DNA of 24,856 nucleotides, from the NCBI GenBank assembly GCA_026014905.1, contig JAOZHK010000144.1, positions 1 through 24,856 on the forward strand, given 5' to 3'. The notes under the pieces are model-generated. The model was not told the origin of the DNA. It saw nothing but the letters and a program-made list of their open reading frames with translations, and did not search any database. Origin of the DNA: Candidatus Bathyarchaeota archaeon (GTDB lineage: Archaea; Thermoproteota; Bathyarchaeia; RBG-16-48-13; GCA-020355125). The stretch's first letter is position 1. Every line of letters starts with the position of its first letter. Shown here piece by piece: positions 1 through 8,216 of this stretch. A program made the position numbers and the translations under genes.

Positions 1-249
1 GACTTTTCAGTATCTATCGGAGCCCCCGGTGAAGGCTTGAGAAATAGAATCGTTATGGATGGTTTACTGAAGACGATCGCCGCTGCAGAGCGTCATCAGA
101 AACATGTTTGTTTAGGAGTCGGGTATCCTTGGATCGAAAACGCGCAAAAATATATCGAACTAGGAGTGACTATGATCGAGCTAGGCCATGATGTCTCAAT
201 ACTGCGGACGACGTGGCAAAAACTTCGAGGAGAGTTAGATAAAAAATAA
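1..249 (+). CDS. HpcH/HpaI-type aldolase, C-terminal part
   Basis: The reading frame is open from the first base, so only the last 82 residues are present. The segment SIGAPGE near the start resembles the conserved DLSxSxGxPG stretch of HpcH/HpaI (class II 2-oxo-acid) aldolases. The end, with GVTMIELGHDVSIL and a final helix, matches how these TIM barrels finish. Members cleave or form 2-keto-3-deoxy acids with a divalent metal; the substrate cannot be read from this part. The gene ends in TAA, and a CGCGCGC tract begins at the very next base. The family call is moderate because the metal-binding and arginine motifs lie upstream of the window. Confidence 0.65.
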   Translation, partial: DFSVSIGAPGEGLRNRIVMDGLLKTIAAAERHQKHVCLGVGYPWIENAQKYIELGVTMIELGHDVSILRTTWQKLRGELDKK

Positions 250-256
250 CGCGCGC
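250..256. repeat. (CG)n tract
   Basis: Seven alternating C/G bases directly abut the aldolase stop codon. This is the first member of the dispersed family described in the findings. Confidence 0.8.
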
Positions 257-310
257 ATGTATCGAAGCATCCGCTAAGTCACACGCGATGTGGTATAGAG
301 TGAGGGATGG

Positions 311-319
311 TTAGCTAGT
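311..319. repeat. GCTAG word between genes
   Basis: TTAGCTAGT lies about ten bases past the stop of the leftward ribbon-helix-helix gene. It belongs to the dispersed CTAG-type word family. Confidence 0.5.
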
Positions 320-327
320 ACGATATA

Positions 328-471
328 TTATTTTCGCAGATAATCTCGTAAAGCTTCTCGGACAACCTCAGAAATAGAGACATAGTGACCATTAGATTGT
401 TCCACAAATTTCTCTAGTTCGAGATACAGCCCTTCCGGAATTGTTAAGCTTTTAAATCCATTTCTTGACAT
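328..471 (-). CDS. Ribbon-helix-helix DNA-binding protein (copy 1), 47 aa
   Basis: This short gene encodes a 47-residue protein, MSRNGFKSLTIPEGLYLE at the start and EVVREALRDYLRK at the end. The layout of a short beta strand (KSLTIPEGL), a first helix, then SISEVVREALRDYL as the second helix is that of a MetJ/Arc/CopG ribbon-helix-helix regulator, which binds DNA as a dimer. A near-identical paralogue lies at 20491-20646, differing at about nine of the 47 shared positions. A TATA-like sequence sits about 27 bases before the ATG, so the mRNA is probably leaderless. It has no obvious toxin partner and could be a free-standing repressor. Confidence 0.85.
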   Translation of the reverse strand: MSRNGFKSLTIPEGLYLELEKFVEQSNGHYVSISEVVREALRDYLRK

Positions 472-492
472 GGCTCAATCAGGCTGGTTGCT

Positions 493-504
493 GTATTAAT
501 AAAC
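493..504 (-). promoter_or_regulatory. TATA box of the RHH gene
   Basis: On the minus strand this reads GTTTATTAATAC, centred about 27 bases before the ATG at 471. That is the spacing expected for an archaeal TATA box with a leaderless or nearly leaderless transcript. Confidence 0.5.
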
Positions 505-646
505 ATTTCTCTTTTTTCTATTAATATTGGTATTTATGCTGTATTGGATACAGATAATGAGTGGATTTTTCAATAGGTCTTAAGGTATGAATAAGGAGTG
601 TTTCGAGGAATGTGTGAATAGACGGGTTATAAACATAATACGTGTG

Positions 647-1477
647 TTACACTGAAAATGTGAGAGCGGCCCGGATATCTGCAATTTGCTGAGTAATTTT
701 CTTTAATTCTTGTGCATATGATTGAACAGCTTTGTTGTGTGTTTGCTCAAGTTTATCGATGAGTTGATGTTCTTCGTAATCTGGATCTATGACAGAGTGA
801 TTGGTAACGGTGTCTTTGATTATACCGTCCTGCATTTGAAAGACGCGAGTAGCCATTTTTGCAACATTTGGATCGTGTGTAACAAGAATGACGGTTACAT
901 TTTCTTGCTTTGAGGATTCAAGTAGGTATCTCATGACTTCACTGGCGGTTTTAGTATCTAGATCACCGGTAGGCTCATCTGCGAGAAGTATTGATGGAGC
1001 ATTTGCTAAGGCTCTAATGATGGCGACTCGTTGTTGTTCTCCACCACTCAACTCATCGGGGCGATGATGGGCACGATCAGTCAATCCCACCATCTCGAGG
1101 AGATGCTCGATTCGAGGCTTCATACCTTTTTTTGGTTTACCGGCAATGACCATGGGCAATTCTACATTTTCATATGCGGTTAAAACAGGAATGAGGTTAT
1201 AAAATTGGAAAATAAATCCAATTTTATTTCTTCGAAGTTGAGTGCGTTCGCGTTCACTGACTTCCGAGATATCGATTTCATCGACATAGACTTTTCCTTC
1301 AGTTGGTTGGTCAAGTGTGCCGATGAGGTTGAGGAGACTAGACTTGCCTGATCCTGACGGACCCATTATCGCAACGACTTCTCCTTCGTTAATTTTCATG
1401 TTCACTCCGCGGAGGGCATTAACGGATATTTTTCCAATACGATAAACTTTTTTTACGTCTTCGACTCGTACCGCCAT
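647..1477 (-). CDS. ABC transporter ATP-binding protein, LolD/MacB type
   Basis: ATPase subunit of a membrane ABC system of the LolD/MacB/FtsE class, which pairs with FtsX/MacB-type permeases. Visible motifs are Walker A GPSGSGKSS (residues 39-47), Q-loop Q91, signature LSGGEQ (143-148), Walker B ILLADEP with catalytic E168, and switch His 201. The core ends near residue 222 and is followed by about 50 extra residues with a charged, coiled-coil-like helix, longer than a plain LolD. GAGGT lies eight bases before the ATG, supporting the start. No permease gene is adjacent within the window, so the partner must lie elsewhere. Function is inferred from family only. Confidence 0.92.
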   Translation of the reverse strand: MAVRVEDVKKVYRIGKISVNALRGVNMKINEGEVVAIMGPSGSGKSSLLNLIGTLDQPTEGKVYVDEIDISEVSERERTQLRRNKIGFIFQFYNLIPVLTAYENVELPMVIAGKPKKGMKPRIEHLLEMVGLTDRAHHRPDELSGGEQQRVAIIRALANAPSILLADEPTGDLDTKTASEVMRYLLESSKQENVTVILVTHDPNVAKMATRVFQMQDGIIKDTVTNHSVIDPDYEEHQLIDKLEQTHNKAVQSYAQELKKITQQIADIRAALTFSV

Positions 1478-1651
1478 TTCGAACGACCTCGTAGTTCCCG
1501 TGTTTCTTAATGTGGAGAAGTATGTTAAAGGAGATAGGTTCTCATTTAATCTTTCTTTTGTTAGGTTTTCTATTTTTTAAAGAATATGATAAGAATGAGT
1601 AGAAGTCTCCTATAGTGAGTTATAGAAATGATATAGATAATAGGTGACTTA

Positions 1652-2125
1652 CTATTTGATGCGTTGGCGTTCACGTTGATTTTCAAGCCATTTCTGCATG
1701 ATCTGCTGAAGTTTTGTAGGGTTTTGTTGAAAGTTGAGTACATACTGTCGGAGAGTATTTTGAAGTTCTAAGATTGGTCGACGGAGATATTTCGTTACGG
1801 AAGGTGGTGGTTGGAACCAGCCATCTTTCGATAATTCGTAAAGTAGCCCAGTTAAATCTGGAATGACTGCACATGCTATCGTTGGTTGCCCGGATTCTAA
1901 TTGAGCAAAGAATCGGTGATGACCATCAATAACGGCGTAAAGTGTGATGTATGGATGTTTTACGACAACGATAGGACGTAGTGATTGTCCGGCTTGTAGC
2001 TGAGTTTTATAGCGGGCAACCCCATTTACGTCGACTTTTGGATCGGCTACGATCTGATCTGTCGGAAGGTCTTCACGATACTTTTCGGGGTAGAGTAAAG
2101 CTTCGAGGAGGTTGGGTCGCTTCAT
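1652..2125 (-). CDS. ParB/sulfiredoxin-like domain protein
   Basis: This 157-residue protein contains LRPIVVVKHP followed by YAVIDGHHRFFAQLESG (about residues 49-80). These are the box I and box II signatures of the ParB/Srx fold, where the DGHHR segment binds nucleotide. It lacks the helix-turn-helix and dimer domains of chromosome-partitioning ParB, so a stand-alone nucleotide-binding or phosphotransfer protein (as in SerK-like or Srx-like members) is more likely than a partition factor. The C-terminal 50 residues are helical and rich in Gln and Arg. It starts 14 bases after the phosphatase-family gene on the same strand with a GGAAA-type ribosome site between, so the two are probably co-transcribed. 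Confidence 0.75.
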   Translation of the reverse strand: MKRPNLLEALLYPEKYREDLPTDQIVADPKVDVNGVARYKTQLQAGQSLRPIVVVKHPYITLYAVIDGHHRFFAQLESGQPTIACAVIPDLTGLLYELSKDGWFQPPPSVTKYLRRPILELQNTLRQYVLNFQQNPTKLQQIMQKWLENQRERQRIK

Positions 2126-2139
2126 TTCAGTTTCCTAAG

Positions 2140-4155
2140 TTATGTTCTGTGAAGTGGACCCTCAAAGAAGTCATACACGACTTTCCCATCAGCTTGGCGT
2201 GGCGGTGAGATGCCCAGCGCATAGCAGAGAGTTGGCGCGACATCAATTTGCCAGATAGGGCTAGCGCGTCGGTATCCCTGTTTGATTCCAGGTCCTTGCA
2301 TTAGAAATATAGCACGATTCCACATCGATGGGATCTGTGTGGTTGGAAGAAAATTGTGGTGAGCGATGATTTCAGTGGATGGTTGAACCGCGGGTAATCG
2401 CTGGAGTTCTTGAACCGAAAGGTTCAAGGCGTTATCTCGATCAAGATCAACATCAGTATAACCGGGTTTAAGATAAAAGAGAACATCTCCGAAGCGGTCG
2501 CCCCATTGCCCGTACGCTTCCGCATCTTCTTTCTTGACAACGAGGGCAATTGGACAGGTGTTGGTCTCGGTATCACGCATGGAGTAAATGGCTTGAAGGA
2601 TTTGGTTCCTAACTGCATCATATTCTTCGATCGGGACGATGCCTTCGGGGTCGCGTCCTTGTAGATTGACATAGACGAAGGTCCGCCACGGATACGCTTT
2701 GGTGTGTTTCCAATCAACTTGTGTTTTCCCTGAGATAGGATCTGTCTGATAGGTTAGTAGCCCATGTTGTATCAGCGGGATACCTACCCAGGCGACTTTG
2801 TATACTGGGATACAGCCATGATCACTGACAACAGTGATGATACTATCCTCTGTGCTGCAGGTATCGATGACTGCGCCTATCAAGTGATCCACATCTTCAT
2901 AGGTACGTGCAAAGCGTTCCCAGCTTAAAGCTGCTTCATGTTCATCATACTGTGGGTTCATGGGATCAATCGATCGTCCTAGCTGATGGTTTATTCCATC
3001 CTGAGTATGGATTTGCACTAAGAGGAGATCAGGATGATAGTGAGTATTCAAGTACTCCGCAGCGCGTATTTGCCAATCTACTTGCATGTCGATACATTCA
3101 AAATAGGTCTCCCAGTCACCTCGGGGAACAGTTGCTCCTGGAAGCTCAAGGCCTTCAATAAACGGTCCGACGTGCTGAAGCAACTCCTCTGCCATACCAT
3201 CGGGAAACGCCCAGCCGGAAGCCATCCAGATATCGGTCCGATAAAGATTTACAGTTTTTCCGTCAGGAGAGAGGTCCGTCAATTTATATTTAAAATAACT
3301 GCGGACAAAGCCTTCGGGGATGTCACGGAAATTGAAACGCTTGAGTGCTGGTGGCATTCGTTTCTCCAATATTTCAAAAACCCAGTCGCTCCATTGACCT
3401 CGTGTTAACCGTGCTATCGGATGAGCGGCATCTTTCTCTCGTGAAAGGAGGAGGGTATCGTATCCATTTCCGCTGGAATCCAGGAGCAGTAAATGATGGT
3501 TGATAGGTGTTGTCGGTTGAGAGTTGGTGTCGGTGCTTATGATCTCCATCCCTCGTTCTGTCCAGATCATAGCCATTAGCGAATTGGATATAGAGACTGT
3601 CGCTTCAAGCAGTGACGAATGTGAGGAGGGAGGATGTGCCCAATCCTGTGCGTCAACTATATGAAGAGGTAAGTCACCACGATGACGGTACCCGGCAGGC
3701 TGAGGATTAGTCGTGTATAGAGCATCATAATCGATGCGCCAATGAGGATCTCGTGGTCCTGTTCCATCAATGAAAATCCCAGTGCGACAGGTGGGAGGGA
3801 ATGAAAGAGGCCACATAATTGAGACCGTTTTTAGTCCTGCTCGTTCTGCAGCATCCCACAGAAACTCCGCATTGGACCAATAGCTTCGGACTGAAAAATG
3901 AACTTTATTGAGGGGTTCTCCGGGCAGATGAATGTGAAAACTCGTTATACCATGAGTGCCTGGCCACGCTCCAGTTGCTAAAGTACACCAATTTGTTGGG
4001 GTATCGCAGGGTAGAGCTGGTAATGATTCGGAATACACTCCATTACGTAGTAGTGAAGCAAAATGGGGTAACCGCCCTTCATTCATAAAACGTTCGAGAA
4101 AGGGCCAATTACCACCATCAAAGCCAATTACAACGAGCTTAGCCAAAGTCTTCAA
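2140..4155 (-). CDS. Alkaline-phosphatase-superfamily phosphodiesterase/pyrophosphatase
   Basis: A 671-residue member of the type I phosphodiesterase/nucleotide pyrophosphatase branch. Expected metal-site and catalytic features are visible: D13 in VIGFDGGNW, the likely nucleophile T52 in the DTPTNWCTLATG segment, a following PGTHGI, then HTQDGINH (D386, H390), VVSDHG (D445, H446) and a late HHN. Such enzymes hydrolyse phosphate mono- or diesters with two metal ions, often zinc. The substrate is not readable. There is no signal peptide, so the protein is probably cytoplasmic. It is the first gene of a likely two-gene unit with the downstream ParB-like gene. Other archaeal members are annotated as predicted AP-superfamily hydrolases. 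Confidence 0.85.
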   Translation of the reverse strand: MKTLAKLVVIGFDGGNWPFLERFMNEGRLPHFASLLRNGVYSESLPALPCDTPTNWCTLATGAWPGTHGITSFHIHLPGEPLNKVHFSVRSYWSNAEFLWDAAERAGLKTVSIMWPLSFPPTCRTGIFIDGTGPRDPHWRIDYDALYTTNPQPAGYRHRGDLPLHIVDAQDWAHPPSSHSSLLEATVSISNSLMAMIWTERGMEIISTDTNSQPTTPINHHLLLLDSSGNGYDTLLLSREKDAAHPIARLTRGQWSDWVFEILEKRMPPALKRFNFRDIPEGFVRSYFKYKLTDLSPDGKTVNLYRTDIWMASGWAFPDGMAEELLQHVGPFIEGLELPGATVPRGDWETYFECIDMQVDWQIRAAEYLNTHYHPDLLLVQIHTQDGINHQLGRSIDPMNPQYDEHEAALSWERFARTYEDVDHLIGAVIDTCSTEDSIITVVSDHGCIPVYKVAWVGIPLIQHGLLTYQTDPISGKTQVDWKHTKAYPWRTFVYVNLQGRDPEGIVPIEEYDAVRNQILQAIYSMRDTETNTCPIALVVKKEDAEAYGQWGDRFGDVLFYLKPGYTDVDLDRDNALNLSVQELQRLPAVQPSTEIIAHHNFLPTTQIPSMWNRAIFLMQGPGIKQGYRRASPIWQIDVAPTLCYALGISPPRQADGKVVYDFFEGPLHRT

Positions 4156-4259
4156 TTCCAGAGGATATATTTTTTGAAAAAGAAATTGATATCAAGTATT
4201 GTTTGCTGGATAAAAAACTTTAAGATATGAATGAGTCCACAGTCATAAAGGGGCGTGAG

Positions 4260-4583
4260 ATGTTCGGAATCGTTATGGTAACCTGTCCGCTTGATTTCGT
4301 GGAAATTATTACTACTTCATTGTTGAAGAAGCGATTAGCCGCAGCGATTAATATCCTTCCAACTATTCATAGCTGGTATTGGTGGGAGAATTCTATCCAC
4401 TCTACTAAAGAGGCCCTGTTACTTGTGAAAACATTAACGTCTGAATTTCCGAAACTTGAACAGACTGTGAGAGAGTTACACCCATATCAAGTTCCAAGCA
4501 TAGTCATGCTTCCTATCGTCGCCAGCTCAGATGATTATGCCAATTGGATCTCTCAGGAAGTGAATGCTAGCCCGAAGACATAA
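4260..4583 (+). CDS. cutA: Divalent-cation tolerance protein CutA
   Basis: The 107-residue product has the CutA pattern: an N-terminal strand GIVMVTCP, KKRLAAAINILPTIHSWYWW, a helix, then RELHPYQVPSIVMLPI and a final DYANWI helix. CutA forms a trimer with a ferredoxin-like fold and is linked to copper and other divalent-metal tolerance, though its biochemical role is unclear. An earlier in-frame ATG at 4227 exists, but a TTTAAG-type TATA element just before it would put the transcript start near 4244. The ATG at 4260 follows a G-rich stretch and matches where the family begins. The end overlaps the convergent DUF99 gene by 17 bases. Confidence 0.9.
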   Translation: MFGIVMVTCPLDFVEIITTSLLKKRLAAAINILPTIHSWYWWENSIHSTKEALLLVKTLTSEFPKLEQTVRELHPYQVPSIVMLPIVASSDDYANWISQEVNASPKT

Positions 4584-5181
4584 GCTCCTTCAAACTTTGT
4601 TGATAATGTTTCAAGAGAGTACGGGCTAAAAGACGGGCGACTCGAATCGGTTCAGGAACTGCGCCAAAAATAGTGAACTTATTCACCACGCCTTTGACCT
4701 GATCGAGTGATAGTCCAAAGTATCGTGTGAATATAATTTTTCCAGTCTTGAGCGTAACGGGGATACGCTTTCCATTCTGCCGATATGTATTAAGCCGTTG
4801 TTGCCAAGTAGTTGGAAAAAGCTCATGAAAATATTGATCTAGCCCTTCAGAGGCATTATATGTAACGCAGATAAGAGGGATGGAGCTTGCCTCGTAAACT
4901 TGCTGTAAATCAATAACATTAAACCAGCTGATGACACAGCCATTTAATATTATAACATTGATATCTTGGCGACGCAGTTTTTCAATCAAAGCAAGAACTT
5001 GTTCAGTCGCATCCACGCCGCCAACAGTTACTAATGAATGGGAAAAACCATCAACAATTCGATCAGCACGCATGACAACTCCAGCGAGAAAAGATTTCTG
5101 AGATATGCCTTTCACGAAACTTTCAGCAATACCTAGTGCGCGAATTCCTGTTTTGTGCACGTGGAAAGGCATTGGTGTCAC
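4567..5181 (-). CDS. DUF99 (UPF0215) family protein
   Basis: The opening KTGIRALGIAESF is the hallmark of DUF99, an archaeal family with an RNase H-like core related to endonuclease V. Further matches are DRIVDGF, TEQVLALI, VIILNGCVISWFNVID and the end region GAVPEPIRVARLLA. The family has no established activity; a nucleic-acid function is suggested by the fold. The start may be GTG at 5181 or the ATG at 5172, which has GTGA five bases before it. It follows the alkyltransferase gene by 14 bases on the same strand, so the two may form a small DNA-repair unit. Confidence 0.88.
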   Translation of the reverse strand: MTPMPFHVHKTGIRALGIAESFVKGISQKSFLAGVVMRADRIVDGFSHSLVTVGGVDATEQVLALIEKLRRQDINVIILNGCVISWFNVIDLQQVYEASSIPLICVTYNASEGLDQYFHELFPTTWQQRLNTYRQNGKRIPVTLKTGKIIFTRYFGLSLDQVKGVVNKFTIFGAVPEPIRVARLLARTLLKHYQQSLKELMSSG

Positions 5182-5195
5182 ATATCATCGATAGG

Positions 5196-5549
5196 TCAAT
5201 GGAACTCAAAAAGCACATGGACGAAATTCAGAATCTTCGCGTTCTTATCTTCTCCCTTTATCTGAATGCCTTCTTGACGTAATAGTTTGATTTTCTCTGG
5301 TGTTCCTCCTCCAAATTTCCCCACCGATCCATCGGTTTTAACTACACGATGGCAAGGGACGATTGGTGCATAGGGATTGGCCCCTACAGCGTTACCGACG
5401 GCTCGATAAGCACGGCAATTGAGGGCATGGGCGAGAAATTTATAGGTTGTCACTTTTCCGATAGGGATTAGTTTCATGAGCTCAATGATTTTAGTGTGAA
5501 ATGTCGAATCAACTTCTCGAATCTTTTGGACTTGCTCAAGGACGGTCAT
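5196..5549 (-). CDS. ogt: Methylated-DNA--protein-cysteine methyltransferase (short form)
   Basis: Suicide repair protein that moves the alkyl group from O6-alkylguanine in DNA to its own cysteine. The active site IVPCHRVV is intact (C66). It is preceded by the helix-turn-helix segment GKVTTYKFLAHAL and the recognition helix YRAVGNAVGANP, with the Asn hinge at residue 53. Only the C-terminal catalytic domain is present: 117 residues, without the N-terminal RNase H-like domain of Ogt/Ada. Because Cys rather than Trp or Ala is at the active site, it is a true transferase rather than an alkyltransferase-like protein. It is the upstream member of a probable pair with the DUF99 gene. Confidence 0.93.
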   Translation of the reverse strand: MTVLEQVQKIREVDSTFHTKIIELMKLIPIGKVTTYKFLAHALNCRAYRAVGNAVGANPYAPIVPCHRVVKTDGSVGKFGGGTPEKIKLLRQEGIQIKGEDKNAKILNFVHVLFEFH

Positions 5550-5636
5550 AGGAGATCATCTCATTCGTTTTCCATCATGTTGATGGTATCTTAAGTATTA
5601 AATGATTGGTGAATTTATTATTGTTTCGGGATATAA

Positions 5637-5654
5637 CGCGCGCACGTCAACTAG
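5637..5654. repeat. (CG)n tract next to a CTAG word
   Basis: CGCGCGC at 5637-5643 is followed a few bases later by ACTAGT. The pair lies between the end of the transglutaminase-like gene and the start of the alkyltransferase gene. Confidence 0.7.
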
Positions 5655-5712
5655 TCGGACCAATATTCAAATGTCTGTCTCATCTTTCGTGCTCGAGTAC
5701 TGTCTATAGTTG

Positions 5713-6783
5713 CTATAAGATAATGAAAATGATGATTAAAGCGGCAATTATCACAAGAATTTCTATTGAATGGGAAAAGATATCGGGGAATTGAAAACTT
5801 TCATCTTCTTCACTAATTTGATACATGAATGTATCCGTGTTTTTTTCATTACCATTCTGATCTTGTGCGCGGATCCAGTATTCCACTTGAGTCCCTTGCG
5901 CGTGGGGGGGAATTGTAGCCTGAAAGATCGATCCTTCAATATTCGCCAGGTCAATTGTAGTGGTTACATCATTTTGGGTATATAAAAGCGAGACATCTTC
6001 AAGTGCCGAAATAGTGTGAAAGACGTTTACCGTGATCGTGACATCCGTGGTCTCACTTGGGTGACTTGGTTCTTGTTGGATATCGGATATATATAATGAA
6101 CCGGTAACAAAAGCCTCCCAATTCCCATCGCGGTACTCATCAGGGGTCCATCCTAACGGATTATTTTCTCCGGTAGATTCAACCCAGATCCAACCATAGT
6201 CTCGGCCATCATCAAGCAGATCCCATTTGATAACATTCGGATAGTCAGGCAGCCAAATGAGAAGAGCAGCATGGTCACTTGTCAATACCATTGCAGTGTC
6301 ATAGCCGGCACCTTCATAGATTGCGGAACAAAGAAATGCAAGGTCTTCGCAATCGCCAATTGCCACTGTATTTGTATCAAAATTAATTCCTGCGGCCATA
6401 TCGTCTGCGTTCCATGCCCATTCAATTTGAGCCGAACCTCCCATGCGAACATTATCTTCATCATACCCATATTCAGTCCATTGCTGTACAAAACGAAGAA
6501 TCGCTTCGGCTCGAGTAACCGTATTGGGATAGTATTCAATGAACTCCTTTCCCCACTCAAACGCTTGATCTTGCCATTCTCCTATGGCCTCATATGCTAA
6601 ATTTGGCATAAAACCAGCGGTTCCCAAAGCGTAATCGCGGGTATAGTCCCAGGCATCATACCAAAACCCATCCTTGTTAACGAAAGCCGATGGTTGAGGA
6701 CTCGTGAACACCACAGGAACTCCTATTAAAAGAAGAGTTCCGCATACTATGAGCAAACTGGCTAGACCAGAGTTGATCCTCAT
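5713..6783 (-). CDS. Membrane-anchored transglutaminase-like protease-fold protein
   Basis: The 356-residue protein has an N-terminal hydrophobic segment (about residues 7-27, signal anchor or signal peptide) and a transglutaminase-like domain with the triad C145 (in GDCEDLAF), H171 (in TSDHAALL) and probably E202 (in WVEST). An Ig/fibronectin-like beta domain follows (about 235-325), with a C-terminal hydrophobic helix (338-356). The catalytic face should lie outside the cell. Such proteins cleave or cross-link peptides or glycoproteins; the substrate is unknown. It starts nine bases after the stop of the DUF350-like gene, so the two form an operon. The domain call is firm, the precise activity is not. 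Confidence 0.85.
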   Translation of the reverse strand: MRINSGLASLLIVCGTLLLIGVPVVFTSPQPSAFVNKDGFWYDAWDYTRDYALGTAGFMPNLAYEAIGEWQDQAFEWGKEFIEYYPNTVTRAEAILRFVQQWTEYGYDEDNVRMGGSAQIEWAWNADDMAAGINFDTNTVAIGDCEDLAFLCSAIYEGAGYDTAMVLTSDHAALLIWLPDYPNVIKWDLLDDGRDYGWIWVESTGENNPLGWTPDEYRDGNWEAFVTGSLYISDIQQEPSHPSETTDVTITVNVFHTISALEDVSLLYTQNDVTTTIDLANIEGSIFQATIPPHAQGTQVEYWIRAQDQNGNEKNTDTFMYQISEEDESFQFPDIFSHSIEILVIIAALIIIFIIL

Positions 6784-6792
6784 GGCATCAGC

Positions 6793-7275
6793 TCAAAGGG
6801 GTAATGATAGGCTCGCATGAACGATAAGACCAATGAAAATCTGATAACAGAACAGGAATATCCCAACAGCTTGAGGGGACTGGTTGATCTCATCTAAATC
6901 AACCCCAAAAAGCTCCACCTTTGCAAATAGCTTATAAAATAACCAGCCAATCGCGAGACTCACACCAAAAGCTACTAGGACAACGAGAAATCGTGATACA
7001 TTGATGAAGGAAGCCGCCGAAGCAACATTGCCCTGAAAAATTGGATTAAGCGATGACCCATGAATGATTAATCCTGTAAAAACTATAAATCCGCTGACGA
7101 ATAGAGAGATAGCAGTCCCATCTCCACGAATTCGATCAAATTCCCTGATTTCCGTCGTGACATGAACCATTGCTTTGATACTGACGAGCCCCACTAAGAG
7201 ACAAACTAGACTTGTACCCACGATTCCAAGAGTCCAATAGAGGATTCCTAACAACGTTGAAGTTGGCATTGCCAT
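6793..7275 (-). CDS. DUF350-like four-helix membrane protein
   Basis: This 160-residue protein has four predicted membrane helices (roughly 8-33, 55-73, 89-113 and 135-156). It looks like an internal duplication: each half has an acidic stretch followed by a helix ending in a similar motif, FIVFTGLIIHGSS in the first half and YQIFIGLIVHASL in the second. That arrangement resembles DUF350 proteins, which have two such repeats and no assigned function. It is transcribed just ahead of the transglutaminase-like gene (nine bases apart), so the two may act together at the membrane. The family assignment is from pattern only. Confidence 0.65.
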   Translation of the reverse strand: MAMPTSTLLGILYWTLGIVGTSLVCLLVGLVSIKAMVHVTTEIREFDRIRGDGTAISLFVSGFIVFTGLIIHGSSLNPIFQGNVASAASFINVSRFLVVLVAFGVSLAIGWLFYKLFAKVELFGVDLDEINQSPQAVGIFLFCYQIFIGLIVHASLSLPL

Positions 7276-7568
7276 GATTAATCACGTGTTTAATAGCTGA
7301 GGGTATAGACCTAGATCACCTCATGATCCTGATATCAGAAAGATATCTTGTCGACCCCAATTTTCTCTCTATGTTATTTGAACAATCCATTTAAACTCAT
7401 TGTATCAAGCAGATAACGCTGGCTAAATGAGATCATGAATGAACGGGGAGTCGAATTAACATCCATGTGGCAAAGGTTCTCCAAGTCTCGCGTACGCAAA
7501 ATACATGTACGCATAATGAAAAACATTTTAGTAATAATGACAGATATATCGACAGTTGGTGAAGAAAT
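7276..7568. promoter_or_regulatory. Divergent intergenic region
   Basis: This region separates the leftward DUF350-like operon from the rightward small gene at 7569. It holds two GATATC words five bases apart near 7332-7348 and an alternating purine-pyrimidine stretch with TCGCGTACGC and ATACATGTACGC (about 7483-7516). An AGATATATC sequence near 7542-7550 could be a TATA box for the rightward gene. I see no gene here. Confidence 0.4.
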
Positions 7569-7790
7569 TTGAACACATATCTAATGATTTGGTTCAACAG
7601 CGAAGGAGCTGAACCTCAAGAAGTCGTAGATAAATTGCGTGGAATAGGATTTCAACCTATGAGAGGTCCCTACGACCATGTCTATGAGTGGACAAAAGAT
7701 ACTGATCTTGAAAAAATTTTACAATTGGGAACTACGGTTCACCAAACGCTCAAAGGCCTGAAGGTGTTATATAAGTTAGAAACTGTGTGA
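7569..7790 (+). CDS. Small hypothetical alpha/beta protein, 73 aa
   Basis: I do not recognise a named family. The product begins MNTYLMIWFNSEGAEP, then has an amphipathic helix, GFQPMRGPYDHVYEW, another helix, and LKGLKVLYKLETV as a final strand. The strand-helix-strand-helix-strand order would suit a small ferredoxin-like fold. The start is TTG, chosen because GGTGA lies six bases upstream; an internal ATG at 7584 is the alternative. Codon use and the regular alternation of secondary structure support a real gene. After the TGA the same frame stays open to about 7982, which is noted separately. Confidence 0.55.
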   Translation: MNTYLMIWFNSEGAEPQEVVDKLRGIGFQPMRGPYDHVYEWTKDTDLEKILQLGTTVHQTLKGLKVLYKLETV

Positions 7791-8216
7791 CCCTGTTTTA
7801 TCACTTCAGTTCTACCAATAGCTATTGCAGAAAGAGTGACTTCAGAATGTGATGATGCAAGAAAAACGCGTGCAGTAAATTTAATGATGCTGACTATTCC
7901 TTTCGTTGCTTCGTCGCTCGCTTGGCGTTCCAGATATGATATTGTAAACAACAGATATAGTAGACACGACGGATTGTTAGCCAAAGCGATGTGAACAGAG
8001 ACATAACGTATCCCTTTAGTGCTGAGCAATAGCGTAAAACGAAATATCATATAAGCGAATGAAATACCTTCTGCATGAATAATGAAGTTTCAAAATATAG
8101 AATGTGGATCTAGAACCACACACAAACGAACATGCATACATACACTCAAGCTATCTAATTAAAACTACAATAACAGGGAAGAACTAATATGAACGATCTA
8201 TTATTGTTACTTTTAA
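7791..8216. other. Region without a confident gene
   Basis: After the TGA at 7788-7790 the plus-strand frame stays open to 7982 and has a G- and A-rich first-codon-position pattern, as if coding. A minus-strand open frame (7739-8050) is its mirror. Neither resembles a family I know, and neither has a convincing start. A decayed gene is possible. From 8051 to 8216 I see only AT-rich sequence. Confidence 0.3.

Noticed and set aside
1652..2125. ParB-like protein as a chromosome or plasmid partition factor
   Set aside because: No helix-turn-helix domain, no ParA neighbour and no parS-like cluster.
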